In this document: piece by piece, positions 10,361 to 21,577 of the stretch | Numbering within the stretch: the first letter of the stretch is position 1 | Layout: each line of letters opens with the position of its first letter | Origin: Adenophora triphylla var. japonica | Taxonomy: Eukaryota > Streptophyta > Magnoliopsida > Asterales > Campanulaceae | Length of the DNA: 64,000 nucleotides | Reading direction: 5' to 3' | NCBI GenBank assembly: GCA_022495995.1 | Contig: JAFEMH010001487.1 | Location: 248,001-312,000, forward strand | Program-made: the position numbers and the translations under genes | Notes under the pieces: generated by a model | What the model was told of the DNA's origin: nothing | Seen by the model: only the letters and a program-made list of their open reading frames with translations | Databases searched by the model: none

Positions 10361-10709
10361 GAAGAGGAGTGTGAACAATTTCAAAAATGTTTGGTCACCA
10401 TTGGTAGAACAATTTCAATATTTCGGCCATCATTGGTAGAATAATATTACAATGTTCGACCATTCCTATTATAACAACTTTTAAATATTCAGTCATCCTT
10501 GTCCGGACAAACAATGCAAAAATATTTGGCCACTCAACCCAATTATAGTTACGAGTATTTGTTAAAAAGCTAAAAAAAAATAATAATGTAAAAATGATTG
10601 GAGTGTTCAAAATATTTACATTTACACATGGGTCAGGTGTTCTTTCATCCATGCTTGATATTTTAATATAATAAATTTGAAAAAAGAAATTTGTAAGTTT
10701 GATGGAAGG

Positions 10710-10760
<51 letters not shown>

Positions 10761-10968
10761 CTTTTTCTTCTGATGATGAAGGTATCAGGAAAGGTAAGAT
10801 TTAAGGGTTTAAGGGAGGTGAATTTAACAACGAAATGTGAAAATTTAATAATAGATCGAATAGAGATCTTAATGTCGCGAGCTTATTTAGTAAATATGTT
10901 AGTAATGTCGAAGAAATCCAATTATATGTGTACAACATTGGATGTATAACATTGAAGGATAATATGAC
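10254..10968. other. Non-coding stretch with two AG microsatellites
   Basis: Between the Tat LTR and the next element. Holds (AG)n at about 10308-10354 and 10709-10756. Otherwise AT-rich with no gene seen. Confidence 0.7.
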
Positions 10969-12073
10969 GGGGAAATAGCACTTTACTGAATTCACACTAA
11001 GTTGCAATATATGACCTAATGTTCTAATTTTTGCAATTTCGTATGCTATGTTCACAAATTGTTGCAATCTGGGGCAATTTTGGATGTCTGTTAAATACAA
11101 TTGACGGAACCTATTTCACTTGCAAGTCACGTGAATTTTGGGGGGTAAAAATGTCTTTTCACTTAAATCTGACCTTCCATCCACCAATTTCATCACCTTG
11201 TTCCATTCGACTGCCACCCATCATAATCCAAAATTCGATTCTCTCCTTCATCAATGTGCAACCTTAGACCCTATAGTTCTTATCTTTAACCCTACTCTCC
11301 AAGAATGGTAGTCTGCAATTTACCCAAACCAAATTAACGCAAAAAACCCGACTCAATTAAAAATTAACACGAACCCACCACCCAATTCGAATCCCAAATT
11401 ACCATTGCAAAACCCCAAAACATTCAGAAAATCCAGAAATATGGACCATGCTAACATGAAGACAGAAGATAGAAGATAGAAAGAGGGTAATCCCAAAACT
11501 TTTTTTAACTTGATAAAGACATTAAAATAAATAAATTAATATAGATTTTGATTGTTGAGACAAAATAGGGGGATTTGGTGGAAACTAAATTTCAAAGGTC
11601 AAATTGATGTTGGTGGCCGGGTTAAAGGGAAAGTGAATTCAAAGGGGAAACTAGTTGGGGGTGACTGGAATGGATGGAATGTAACATTTTAAAGAGCAAT
11701 TTAATGGGGTGGCCGGAATTGAGGTTAGGTGTGAACGGATGTGTTGGTACGAGGAAAGAGATTTGAGGATGAAAAGATAGAGAGAAAGAGAGAGGAATAC
11801 AATTGTTGGGGATGGTGGTGGCCTGGTGGGTGTGAAAAAATAATGACAGAGGCGGTTGAAGTAATTGTAGCTGGTTTGAAAAGACATTTTTGCCCCTAAA
11901 AATTATGTGACTTGCACATGAAATAGGTTCTGTCCATTTTATTTAACGGAACATCTAAAATTGTCCCGGATTGCAACACTTTGTGAATATAATGTACGAA
12001 ATTGCGAAAATTGAAATTAAGTCATATATTGCAACTTGGTGTGAACTTAGTGGCAGTAAAGTGCAATTTCCCC
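10969..12073. mobile_element. Non-autonomous Mutator-like element (1105 bp)
   Basis: Starts GGGGAAATAGCACTTTACTG and ends with the inverted counterpart CAGTAAAGTGCAATTTCCCC. Terminal inverted repeats extend about 190 bp with moderate divergence. The 9 bp before it (TAATATGAC, 10960-10968) match the 9 bp after it (TAATATGAT, 12074-12082) at eight positions. Long inverted repeats plus a 9-bp target duplication are the signature of Mutator-like elements. The interior has no transposase; open frames of 78 codons are not convincing. Confidence 0.8.
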
Positions 12074-12591
12074 TAATATGATCATTTCAATTGGTGACAA
12101 CATTGTGAGCTTTTTGTTTTTATGAAAAAGCTATTGAAAACTTTTTGTCCTTATGAAACTCACTTTATGAAACTCACTAAAGAGGCTTTTAGTAAGGATT
12201 AACTCTTTATACAAAGAGCCAGATTTTTATTATTTTATCATTAGTGCTACAAGTTTTTATACAAATCATTCTCTATTCATAATATATGCGGGACCCATAA
12301 AAGAATTGTAAATGAGCTTTTACCATTGTAAAATATTACTTGAGGTTTTGATTTTTAAATGGGGATTTACCATATAATCCCCCAAACTTATCAATTTTAC
12401 CTTTCATCTAACCATATGTCCCTAGCTTAATGAGTTCACTCTCCTTATCATTTTACTAATTTCACCATTTTTATCAGTTTATTTTCTCTCCAATCACCAT
12501 CACCTTAGGTCACCCCTCCCCATATTCTCCGGTCAACAACTTCGACAACCACCAACTTCGACGACTTTTTTTTTACTCCCGTGACCTCTCC

Positions 12592-13045
12592 GGTGACCAG
12601 ACAACATAAGTTCTCAGTTGTCAACTAAACTACTAAGAATACGATCAACTCTGGTGGCCAAACAACTGAGAACTTAACTTATCAGTAAGTTCTCAGTTGT
12701 CAACTAAACTACTAAGAACACGATCAACTCCTGTGACCACTAACTCCGGCGACCAAACAATTGAGAACTTAAATTATTAGTAAGTTCTTAATTGTCAACT
12801 AAACTACTAACACAATCAACTCCGACGACTACCAACTCCAGCGACCAAACAACTGAGAACTTATTAGTAAGTTCTTAGTTGTCAACTAAACTACTAAGAA
12901 CACGATCAACTCTGGTGACCACTAAATTCGATAATCAAACAACTGAGAACTTAACTTATCAGTAAGTTCTTAGTTATCAACTAAACTACTACTAAAAACA
13001 CCATCAACTTCGATGACCACCTACTCCGTCGACCAAACAACTAAG
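12592..13045. repeat. Satellite in the left arm, roughly 80-bp units
   Basis: About five to six copies of a unit with GTTGTCAACTAAACTACTAA, CGATCAACTC and CCAAACAACTGAGAACTTA. Each unit holds an internal inverted repeat: CAACTGAGAACTTA against TAAGTTCTCAGTTG. The right arm at 37905-38990 is the same satellite in the opposite orientation. Confidence 0.85.
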
Positions 13046-13429
13046 AACTTTTTTTTTTATTTTATATTAAAATACTTATCAACAACGAAAGTAGTATTAC
13101 CTCCATCCCAAAATAAATATCAAAATATATACAACAACGAAAGTAATACTACCTCCTTCCCAATATCAAAATAAATATGTACTTTAAATAAACTTTTTAG
13201 GCCTAAATTGTAAATAGTGATAGGATAGGGCCTAACTTAGTAACACCCTTTAAACTTTAGGGCTCAAAATGCAATTTTTTTCTTGATTGTTTAAGTATAC
13301 TTTTAAAAATTCAAAAAATTGCATTACAAGTACGAATCTAATACTACCCTCATTTTTCATAATAACCCATTGTAATAACATAATTTAATTACTTTAAATA
13401 AGATTCAATACACTACTAGAATCAGGCCT

Positions 13430-13870
13430 CTTACCGACGGAAATTTCCGTCGGTAATTCTCCATATCCGTCGGTAAATGGACCTTACCGACGGAAATAGT
13501 CCGTCGGATTTCGTCGGAAATAATTCGTTGGTAATACCGACGGACCATTTCCGTCGGTGATATCGGCGGATAGTCCGTCGGAAAACAGAAAATTCCGTCA
13601 GAAATTGTCCGTCGGAAAGCAGGTACGCCGGCCGGGTTGCCGGAGCCATTGCCGGAGGTTACCGACGGACATTTCCGTCGGTAAATATTAAAATAATAAA
13701 ATATTAAAAACACTTACCGACGGTTAAATCCGTCGGAAAAATTAATATTTACCGGCGGATATGTCCGACGGCAATTTGAAACATTTCCGGCGGATATGTC
13801 CGTCGGTAATTAATTTTATTTTTTGTTTTTTAATTATTTACTGACGGAAATATCCGTCGGTAATTTGACT
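13430..13870. repeat. Left subterminal motif array of CACTA-1
   Basis: Many copies of TACCGACGG and its complement CCGTCGGTAA, often as GACGGAAATTTCCGTCGG palindromes. Such subterminal arrays are the known binding sites of the accessory protein TNPA in En/Spm. The counterpart is at 36185-36365. Confidence 0.85.
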
Positions 13871-14247
13871 TGATTTTAAAAAAAATTCTATTTTATTATT
13901 AAACCACCTGTAAACCTGTCAAACCTGTTTTAAACAAATCCCAACATAAAAGAAACACAAACAACCTACAAACAAAGGGAAAAGGGGTAATGGGAAAGGG
14001 ATAAGGGGTAATGGGAAAGGGAAAAGGGGAAGGGAAAAAGGGGAAAGGGAAAATGTTTTGTTTGAACATCAAATAAAGTGAAACTGTATCAAACAACCTA
14101 AAGCGAAAGGGGAAAGGGGAAAAGGGGAAAGGGAAAGGGGAAAGGGAAAGGGGAAAAGGAAATTGTTTCGCTTGGGGAAAAGGAAAGGGAAAGGGAAAGG
14201 GAAACAAAATATATTTGTTTACATTACATGCCAAATAAAATGAATGT
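13871..14247. other. Purine-rich 3' region of the CACTA-1 gene
   Basis: From about 13975 to 14205 it is mostly GGGAAAGG-type purine runs on the plus strand, directly after the stop codon of the minus-strand gene, so it would be a pyrimidine-rich 3' UTR. No gene seen. Confidence 0.6.
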
Positions 14248-16033
14248 TTAACTACCACGACCCCGACCACGAGCGCTGCCGCTACCGCTACCTCTACCAC
14301 CACCACTTCGCCTAAGGTATTGACCAACTGACTCATCAGAAGCATTACCGCTATTACGTAGCTGTGGCTGTGGTTGCAAATTCATGGTAGCCAAGTATTG
14401 TTGCATGCGCTGCTCAAGCTGTTGCTCCAATATACTCTGCACCTGGGCCTCCACCTGGTCCGCATCCGGGTCCGCACTGGCCTCCAGGGCCTCCACCTGG
14501 GCCTGCACCTGGCTCTGGATCTGCTCCACTCGCCTCTCAACCTCTCTGTTGACCCGATCATCAAACGCTTCTTGATCCACATGATGACTGCCGCCGGAGG
14601 AAGAAGATGAAAAGTATTGCGTAGTAGGGCTGCGGAATGGCATGTTAAAATACCCCGCACCATGTCCTCCGAATCCAGGCAAGCGGTCTCCCTTTGGTTG
14701 CTTGTCTCGGAGGACAATGGCCGCCCAAAACTTTTCACGAAAGGCGGGCCGCTCGGTGCTCTCAGGAGCCAAACTTCCTTCTTCAATAGCCTCCTCACGA
14801 GTCCGCCTATCATACTCTTCCTGAAAAAAAAATACATTATACACTATGGTAGAAAATAATATTTCTTTAACTAAATAATTTATAATTTACTAATAGAAAA
14901 TATATAATTTACTAATAGAAAATACTATTAACACTTAGATAAAGGGTCTGGTAATAAGGGTTGACCCATTGTGGCCCTGAGCCATCAGCAGCCTCCGCAG
15001 TATGTGTAGCCAGAAACACAGCAGCAGCATCAGCCTCATCATCTCCGTATTTCTTACGCTTAACATATAAAAAAATTAAAACTTTAAAAAGCCTATCAAA
15101 TAATAACAATATATGAATCAAATAGAGTATTGCTTAATTTACAAAAGGATAATAAATGAAGTAAGTTTACCATTCTGGACCAAGTCTCGCTGAAGTTAAT
15201 TGATCCTCCAGTGTGCACACTCCCCCGCCCCTCTTGTGAGTTCCTATTCTTCTTTGCAATTTCTGATTTTTTTTGAAATTTCTCACTGTTCCAATAGGCT
15301 TCCCACTGCTCCCACGCACTAGTGGAGAAATTAGCTGGAGGCAAACCATCATTTAGCCACTTTCTTTTCATGTCGTACACTTTTCCAGCGTACCGCTTAG
15401 CAACCAATTTCTTGAAAGCTGCCTCGATTTGAACGTCGGTAAACCCAGGGCATGAATATATGTGCTACAAAAATAGTAAAAGTAGTTAAATAAACAAGGG
15501 AATAGTCTACAAACTTTACAAAGGAAAGAGAATTAAGTAATTTTACCCGAAACCTGCAATACCGGATAGCGTACACATCTTTTGATATTGACTTTGGGGT
15601 GGGATAAAATTCCTCAAAATTATACCCACTGAATAAATCCCCAAACCATCTAGCAGGATCTTGACAACCACCATGTATAAACCTATAAGATATTAATTGA
15701 AAAACAATATATCAATATATATACAAATAAAAAGACAATAATAAAATGTAAACATTATATATATGACATTTACAATTAAATAATACTTACGGCCACCGGG
15801 AGAGATAGATATTTCCATTTTTCTTCCTCATTAATAATTGCGTCCAAATTAACCCGTCCGGATGGTTCACTAACCGGAACACTAGAGCTTACATTACCTT
15901 GATCGCTCAAATCATCATCACTACGTCCCGAACTGCACGTAGAGCCCCTCCCTCTAGTCCTTGGTGAAACAAGACGATGGACAAAACCCGCAACCTTCCC
16001 TCTCTTTGAACGATTGCCACCTCGACCCGACAT
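14248..16033 (-). CDS. En/Spm accessory transposon protein (Ptta/En/Spm, Transposase_24 type) of CACTA-1
   Basis: Minus-strand gene with about five exons: roughly 16033-15791, 15682-15547, 15464-15171, 15058-14930 and 14822-14248, with GT-AG introns at the first three joins. Exon 1 is basic (MSGRGGNRSKRGKVAGF) and ends LSLPVA. Exon 2 gives PARWFGDLFSGYNFEEFYP; exon 3 gives AWEQWEAYWNSEKFQKKSEI and HTGGSINF, hallmark motifs of the plant Ptta/En/Spm family; the last exon reads ATHTAE- and GGHGAGYF-type sequence, then a Glu/Gln coiled coil and an RGRGRGS tail. In En/Spm, the TNPA-type protein binds subterminal repeats and brings the ends together. No stop codons appear in these exons, so it may be intact. 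Exact splice sites at exons 4-5 are uncertain. Confidence 0.75.
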
Positions 16034-16489
16034 ATCTAAACTAGTATATTATATATACAAATAAAAACAATATATCAATATATATACAAATAAAAAGACA
16101 CTTCATTTAGGTTTATTGATATCAAACCCTAACCCTAATTCACACCGGCTTCTGAAACATCAGAATTTTCAGAATTTTCAACACAAATTGGTCTCGGTAG
16201 TCGGTTTAGGTGGATGTGAATAATTTTAAATATTAATTTTAATTCTTTGTTGTTAAGTATATCATTCTCTAGGGTGAAAGGACAATTCATGTCCATTAGG
16301 TTTAGAATTGGAGTCGGCTTCTATCCCATCCCGAAATACACGTATGAATTGCAAATATCACTTTGTCTACTTGCTTTATAATCGAAAATCAAGCAATTTT
16401 AATAGACAATAATGATATTTACAAATCATATAATCGTGCATAATTTTTATTTTTATTCATTACCATAACATGCATAATTTTGATCAATA
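16034..16489. other. Non-coding flank inside CACTA-1
   Basis: No gene. Around 16210-16345 it shares blocks with the inverted sequence at 25060-25140 (AATATTAATATTTAAAATTATT and CTATCCCATCCCGAAAT on opposite strands). This suggests that both foldback copies came with the same flanking sequence, or that the mobile unit is longer than the hairpin. Confidence 0.5.
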
Positions 16490-16961
16490 AACAAGATGAG
16501 AGTCGTTATCATCCACAACTATCAAAACCCTATCTCAGCTTAGACCAAGAAAGACAGAGCAAACAAGTTCTCTACTATTTGAGCAAATGATTTTCTGTTT
16601 AATATAGGTTTTTTCAGTTTCACTGTCCTCCTCTCTAAGGATCTCAAACATCACAGCCATGTTCTTGACAGTGCCTGTTTTACTCTTCACTGGTGGTATA
16701 CGGTCACAAGTAAAAACAAGGTAACAGTATAACACCAGTGAAGAGAAAACAGAGCTTTCCTCCAATTTTTTCAATCTCCACCTTCCATTTACCCAAGATC
16801 CTGATTGCAAAATCTTCCTCATGAGCTTGAAAGCTGGCGGTGTTGCCCTCAATCTCACCGTTGCTTTGCATGTTTTGCGAAACAACCATGAGATTGAGAG
16901 CAACACCGCCAGCTTTCATGCTCATGAGGAAGATTCTGCAATCAGCACTACCAGAAACAGG

Positions 16962-17330
16962 TCATTTAGCGACGGAAAAAACAGCGACGGACAGATTCCG
17001 TCGCTATTTAGCGACGGAATATAGTATTTAGCGTCGGAATTATTTTGGCGTCAAATTTAGCGACGGAATTTAATTCCGCCGCTAAATTCCGCCGCTAAAA
17101 AGAATATTCCTCGAATATTCGTTTATTTCCGCCGCTAATTTGGCGGTTGATTTACCGACGGAAAATTCCGCCGCTAAATCTTTAACATCGACGGAATTAT
17201 TCCGCCGGTGAAATTAAATGGTTTTTTTTTTTTTTTTAATAAACACCGACGGAATATTTCCGCCGCCGATAATTTAATAATTTTTTATTTATCCGACGGA
17301 AATATTCCGTCTGTTTAATAAAAAAAATTC
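16962..17330. repeat. Left subterminal motif array of CACTA-2
   Basis: Many TTTAGCGACGGAA and TTCCGCCGCTAAA units in both orientations, ending about 17315. Matches the array at 33390-33985 and differs in sequence from the CACTA-1 array (TTTAGCGACGG here, TACCGACGG there). Confidence 0.85.
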
Positions 17331-17345
17331 AAAATTTCCAGAGAA

Positions 17346-18510
17346 AGACCGCCGCCCACAATGCAAGGGCGAAATGGTTGTACAGAGAAGAAGGTCTTGG
17401 AAGTGGTTGTGGAGAAGGGTATGCAAAATGGACAGAAAATTACATTCCCAGGAGAAGCCGATGAAGCTCCCGACACTCTTACCGGCGCTCATTTAAAATT
17501 TCAAAATTTCCGAACGAACAACAAGCGTATAATCCAATTCAAACTTTCAAACCAAATTAATCGTACACCTAGCCTCTAAATCCCTCACTCCCATCCTCTC
17601 TCTCTCTATCTCTCTCCAAAGCAATTGAATTTGAAAAAACAAATATCGAGCCGCTCTTACCCCGGTGCTATTTCATCTTTAATTTCGTGTAATTCCACAT
17701 TTCAATTCTCTCCCTTCCCGTCCGGGTCCGAACTGGGTTCGACTTATGAGACAATAATCTCCAGAGTGTTGTCTAATAGTTGGTTAGTTTCCTAATTTTG
17801 GACTAATCTTGTTTTTGTTTTATTTTGGATAAAAATTTTAAAATTGTATGCAATTTACCAATTTGGGAATAGCTACAAGAACCCTTGCAATTCTTATATC
17901 CCCAATCCCCTAACTCCCTAAACCCTAAACCACAACCCTAACCCTAACCCTAAACCCTAACTCCCTAAACCCTAACCCCTAACCCTAAACCCTAACCCTA
18001 AATTCCTAAACCCTATACCCTATACACCCTATACCCCGACACTCTTACCGGAGACATAGTCTTTGTACTACAATAGAAAGAGCACCCAAAGTTCAAGCGA
18101 AAGGGTGATGACATATTTGTTGAGCACGCGTTGACCCTTACCGAGGCATTATGTGGCTTCCAATTTATCTTGACTCATCTAGATAACAAAGTGTGCCTCC
18201 TCATCAAATCCCAACCTGGAGAAGTTGTTAAGCCGCATCAATTCAAGGCAATAAATGACGAAGGGATGCCAATGTACCAAAGACCATTCATGAGGGGCAA
18301 ATTATACATCCATTTCTGGCCGACTTCCCAGATTCTCGACTTCCGAGCAACGCAAGGCCCTGTAGGCGTGCCGCTCCTAAGCCTTCATCGCAAGACGTAT
18401 ACGGAGCTTGATGAGCGCGAGGAGACAACCCTTCACGATGTCAACATTGAAGCTTACGATGTGATGATGACATGCACTGCAAGGGGGCCGAGAGTGCAGC
18501 CAGGCTCAGC
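17346..18510 (+). pseudogene. Captured fragment of a type-A DnaJ (Hsp40) gene, two pieces
   Basis: First piece 17346-17487: PQCKGEMVVQ of the zinc-finger region, then after a frame change KKVLEVVVEKGMQNGQKITF and PGEADEAPDTLTG. Second piece about 18047-18510: FVEHALTLTEALCGFQF-type sequence, LIKSQPGEVVKPHQFKAIND, DEGMPMYQRPFMRGKLYIHF, EETTLHDVNIE and a degenerate acidic end. These are characteristic of plant type-A DnaJ proteins (J2/J3 type), cytosolic co-chaperones of Hsp70. The N-terminal J domain is absent. The pieces are separated by about 550 bp, and CCGACACTCTTACCGG occurs at both joints (about 17471 and 18035). Multiple frameshifts show it is not a working gene. It is a transduplicated host fragment. 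Confidence 0.85.
17917..18034. repeat. Telomere-like (CCCTAAA)n repeat, first block
   Basis: Degenerate run of CCCTAAA, CCCTAA and CCCTATA units inside the gap between the two DnaJ pieces. CCCTAAA is the common plant telomere heptamer. It sits within CACTA-2, so it is not a chromosome end. Confidence 0.85.
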
Positions 18511-18589
18511 AAGAATGATGTGGGTCTTTATTTTCCTGGATATCTTAATTAGTTATGACTTATGAGACAATAATCTCCGTGAGTGTTGT

Positions 18590-18634
18590 CTAACCCTAAA
18601 CCCTAAACCCTAAACCCTAAACCCTAAACCCTAA
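18590..18634. repeat. Telomere-like (CCCTAAA)n repeat, second block
   Basis: Six near-perfect CCCTAAA units directly after the DnaJ fragment and directly before the heptamer satellite. Confidence 0.9.
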
Positions 18635-19705
18635 GTGGCATGTGGCATAGGTATGTGGCATAGGCATATGTGGTATGTGTGGCATAGTGGTATGTATAGG
18701 CATAGTGGTATAGGGTATGTGCATAGGCATAGGGTATGTGGCATGTGGCATAGCATGTGGCATGTGGGCATGTGTGGTATGTGGCATAGTGGCATGTGGC
18801 ATAGGCATGTGGCATAGTGGCATGGTGGCATAGTGGCATAGTGGCATGTAGGCATAGGGTATATGGTGGCATGTGGCATAGTATATGGCATAGTGGCATG
18901 TGGCATGTGTGGCATGTGGCATAGGCATGTGGCATAGGCATGTGGCATGTGGTATATACAGGCATAGTGGCATAGGCATGTGGCATAGTGGCATAGGCAT
19001 AGGCATAGGCATGTGGCATAGGGCATAATATGTGGCATGTATAGGGCATGGGTATGCATGGCATAGTGGCATGTGGTATAGGGTATAGGGTATAGGGTAT
19101 AGGTATGTGGCATAGGGTATAGGCATGTGGTATAGTATGGTATGTGGCATAGGGTATGTGGCATAGGGTGGCATAGTGGCATGGTGGCATAGTGGTATAG
19201 GCATAGGTAATGTGGCATGTGGCATGTGGCATAGGGCATGTGGCATAGGTATGGCATGTGGCATAGTGGCATGTGGTGGCATAGGGTATGTGGCATGTGG
19301 CATAGGGCATGTGGCATGTGGCATAGGCATGTGCATGTGGCATAGCTGGCATGTGGCAGGTATGTGGCATGTGGCATAGGCATGTGGCATAGTGGCATGT
19401 AGCATGGCATATATGTGGCATAGGTATGTGGTATAGGCATGGGCATAGGTATGTGGCAGGCATAGGCATGTATAGGCATAGGTATAGTGGCATAGGGCAT
19501 GTGGTATAGGGTATAGGGTATGTGGCATGTGTGGCATAGGGCATAGGTATAGGCATGTGGTATGTGGCATGTGCATGGTATAGGGTATAGGGCATAGGTA
19601 TGTGGTATAGGGTATAGGCATAGCATAGGCATAGTGGCATAGGGTATAGGGTATATATGGTATAGGGTATAGGCATGGGTATAGGGTATAGTGGCATAGG
19701 GTATG
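18635..19705. repeat. Degenerate heptamer satellite (GTGGCAT / GGGTATA family), about 1.07 kb
   Basis: Mosaic of seven-base units GTGGCAT, AGTGGCA, GGCATAG and GGGTATA with frequent phase changes. GGGTATA differs at two or three positions from the telomeric GGGTTTA heptamer that abuts the array in reverse orientation. Three long open frames of Met/Pro/His/Ala/Thr/Tyr cross it on the minus strand; they are repeat translations. Confidence 0.85.
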
Positions 19706-19721
19706 TGGAAATTTCCGTCGC

Positions 19722-20601
<880 letters not shown>

Positions 20602-20815
20602 AGCGGCGAAATTTCCGTCGCCGAATTTAAAATCGGCGGAAATTACCGTCTGGGAGTGCCATGTCATCGATCCAGGTGAGCGTACGTATCGTTTAGCGTC
20701 GGATTTATCAATGACGGAATATTCCGCCGCTAAATATTAATTATAGCGTCGGAATTTAATTTCCGCCGCTATAATTAATATTTAGCGGCGAATATTCCGT
20801 CGCCGGTGGAAATTA
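20602..20815. repeat. Interior copy of the CACTA-2 subterminal motifs
   Basis: GCGGCGAAATTTCCGTCGCC, TAGCGTCGGAATTTAATTTC and similar, the same words as the terminal arrays but 3.6 kb inside the element. This suggests the DnaJ fragment and satellites grew within an original left-end array. Confidence 0.75.
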
Positions 20816-21101
20816 TAAATACACAGCTTATTTCTCGTAAATCAATTACGCCAAATATTTCCCTCTCTCTCTTCCCGCTATCTCTCATCTCTCTCTGCGA
20901 ACTGACCTTGAAGACGAAGCGACTGACCTAGAAGAAGAAGCTCACGCCGCCGGCCGTCTCCTCATCGCCATCGCCTCACCGCTGCCGCCTCATCGCCGTC
21001 GCCTCATCGCTGCCGCTCACCGTCCGCTCGAGCTCACGCCGTCTGGATCCGTCCGCCGCCTCTCCACCGTGTTTCTGATCTCTTGCTCTAATCAAATCAA
21101 G
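20816..21101 (+). promoter_or_regulatory. Putative 5' leader exon of CACTA-2 transcripts
   Basis: CT-rich leader (CCCTCTCTCTCTTCCCGC) followed by GCCGCC-rich sequence and a good splice donor AATCAAG/GTAAATG at 21102. Several CACTA elements have a CT-rich leader with a first intron just inside the terminal array. No start codon in a long frame. Confidence 0.45.
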
Positions 21102-21481
21102 GTAAATGTTTCGATTTCTTTCAAATAAGTAGTTCTAATTCGAGGTTAGGGTGTTAATTTGTTGTGAATTTTAGTTGGTTTCGATTTCTCACCGTGTTTC
21201 TCTCTCTTCTCTCGTACTCAACCATGAATTTTGGGTGTCTGTGAGTGTTTCTGTGTGTGTATGCGTGTGTTCCATGAAGTTGTAATTTTGTATTAATTTT
21301 CTCGTTTTTTTTTTTTTTTTTTTTTTTAAATGACGTTTTGAAACATCACCGGGTTTGCAAATAGAAAAGCAATTGGGTTGGTTAGAGCTTGACAATTTCA
21401 ATGCCATGGCTTGAATTCTTGGTGTGGATTTGGTTATAATTGTTTTTTAAACATGTTTTATACATATTATTGGTGCTATAG

Positions 21482-21577
21482 GGAGGTTATAGAGTCCCAA
21501 AACAGTAGTTCAACCGCCGCAAATGGCTTTGCAAAGAAGTCAAGGGAAAAATCTGCCTTGAGTGAGCAACTCGGCAA
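21482..21577 (+). other. Exon-like fragment of unknown origin
   Basis: Open frame GGEVIESQNSSSTAANGFAK then KSREKSALSEQLG, preceded by GCTATAG and followed by GTCAGT, so it looks like a short plant exon of about 95 bp. Codon use and composition stand out from the AT-rich sequence on both sides. It could be an accessory-gene exon or a captured host exon; I do not recognise it. Confidence 0.3.

Noticed and set aside
17917..18634. Telomere repeats as evidence of a chromosome end
   Set aside because: They lie within CACTA-2, with matching terminal repeats and target duplication on both sides, so they are interstitial.
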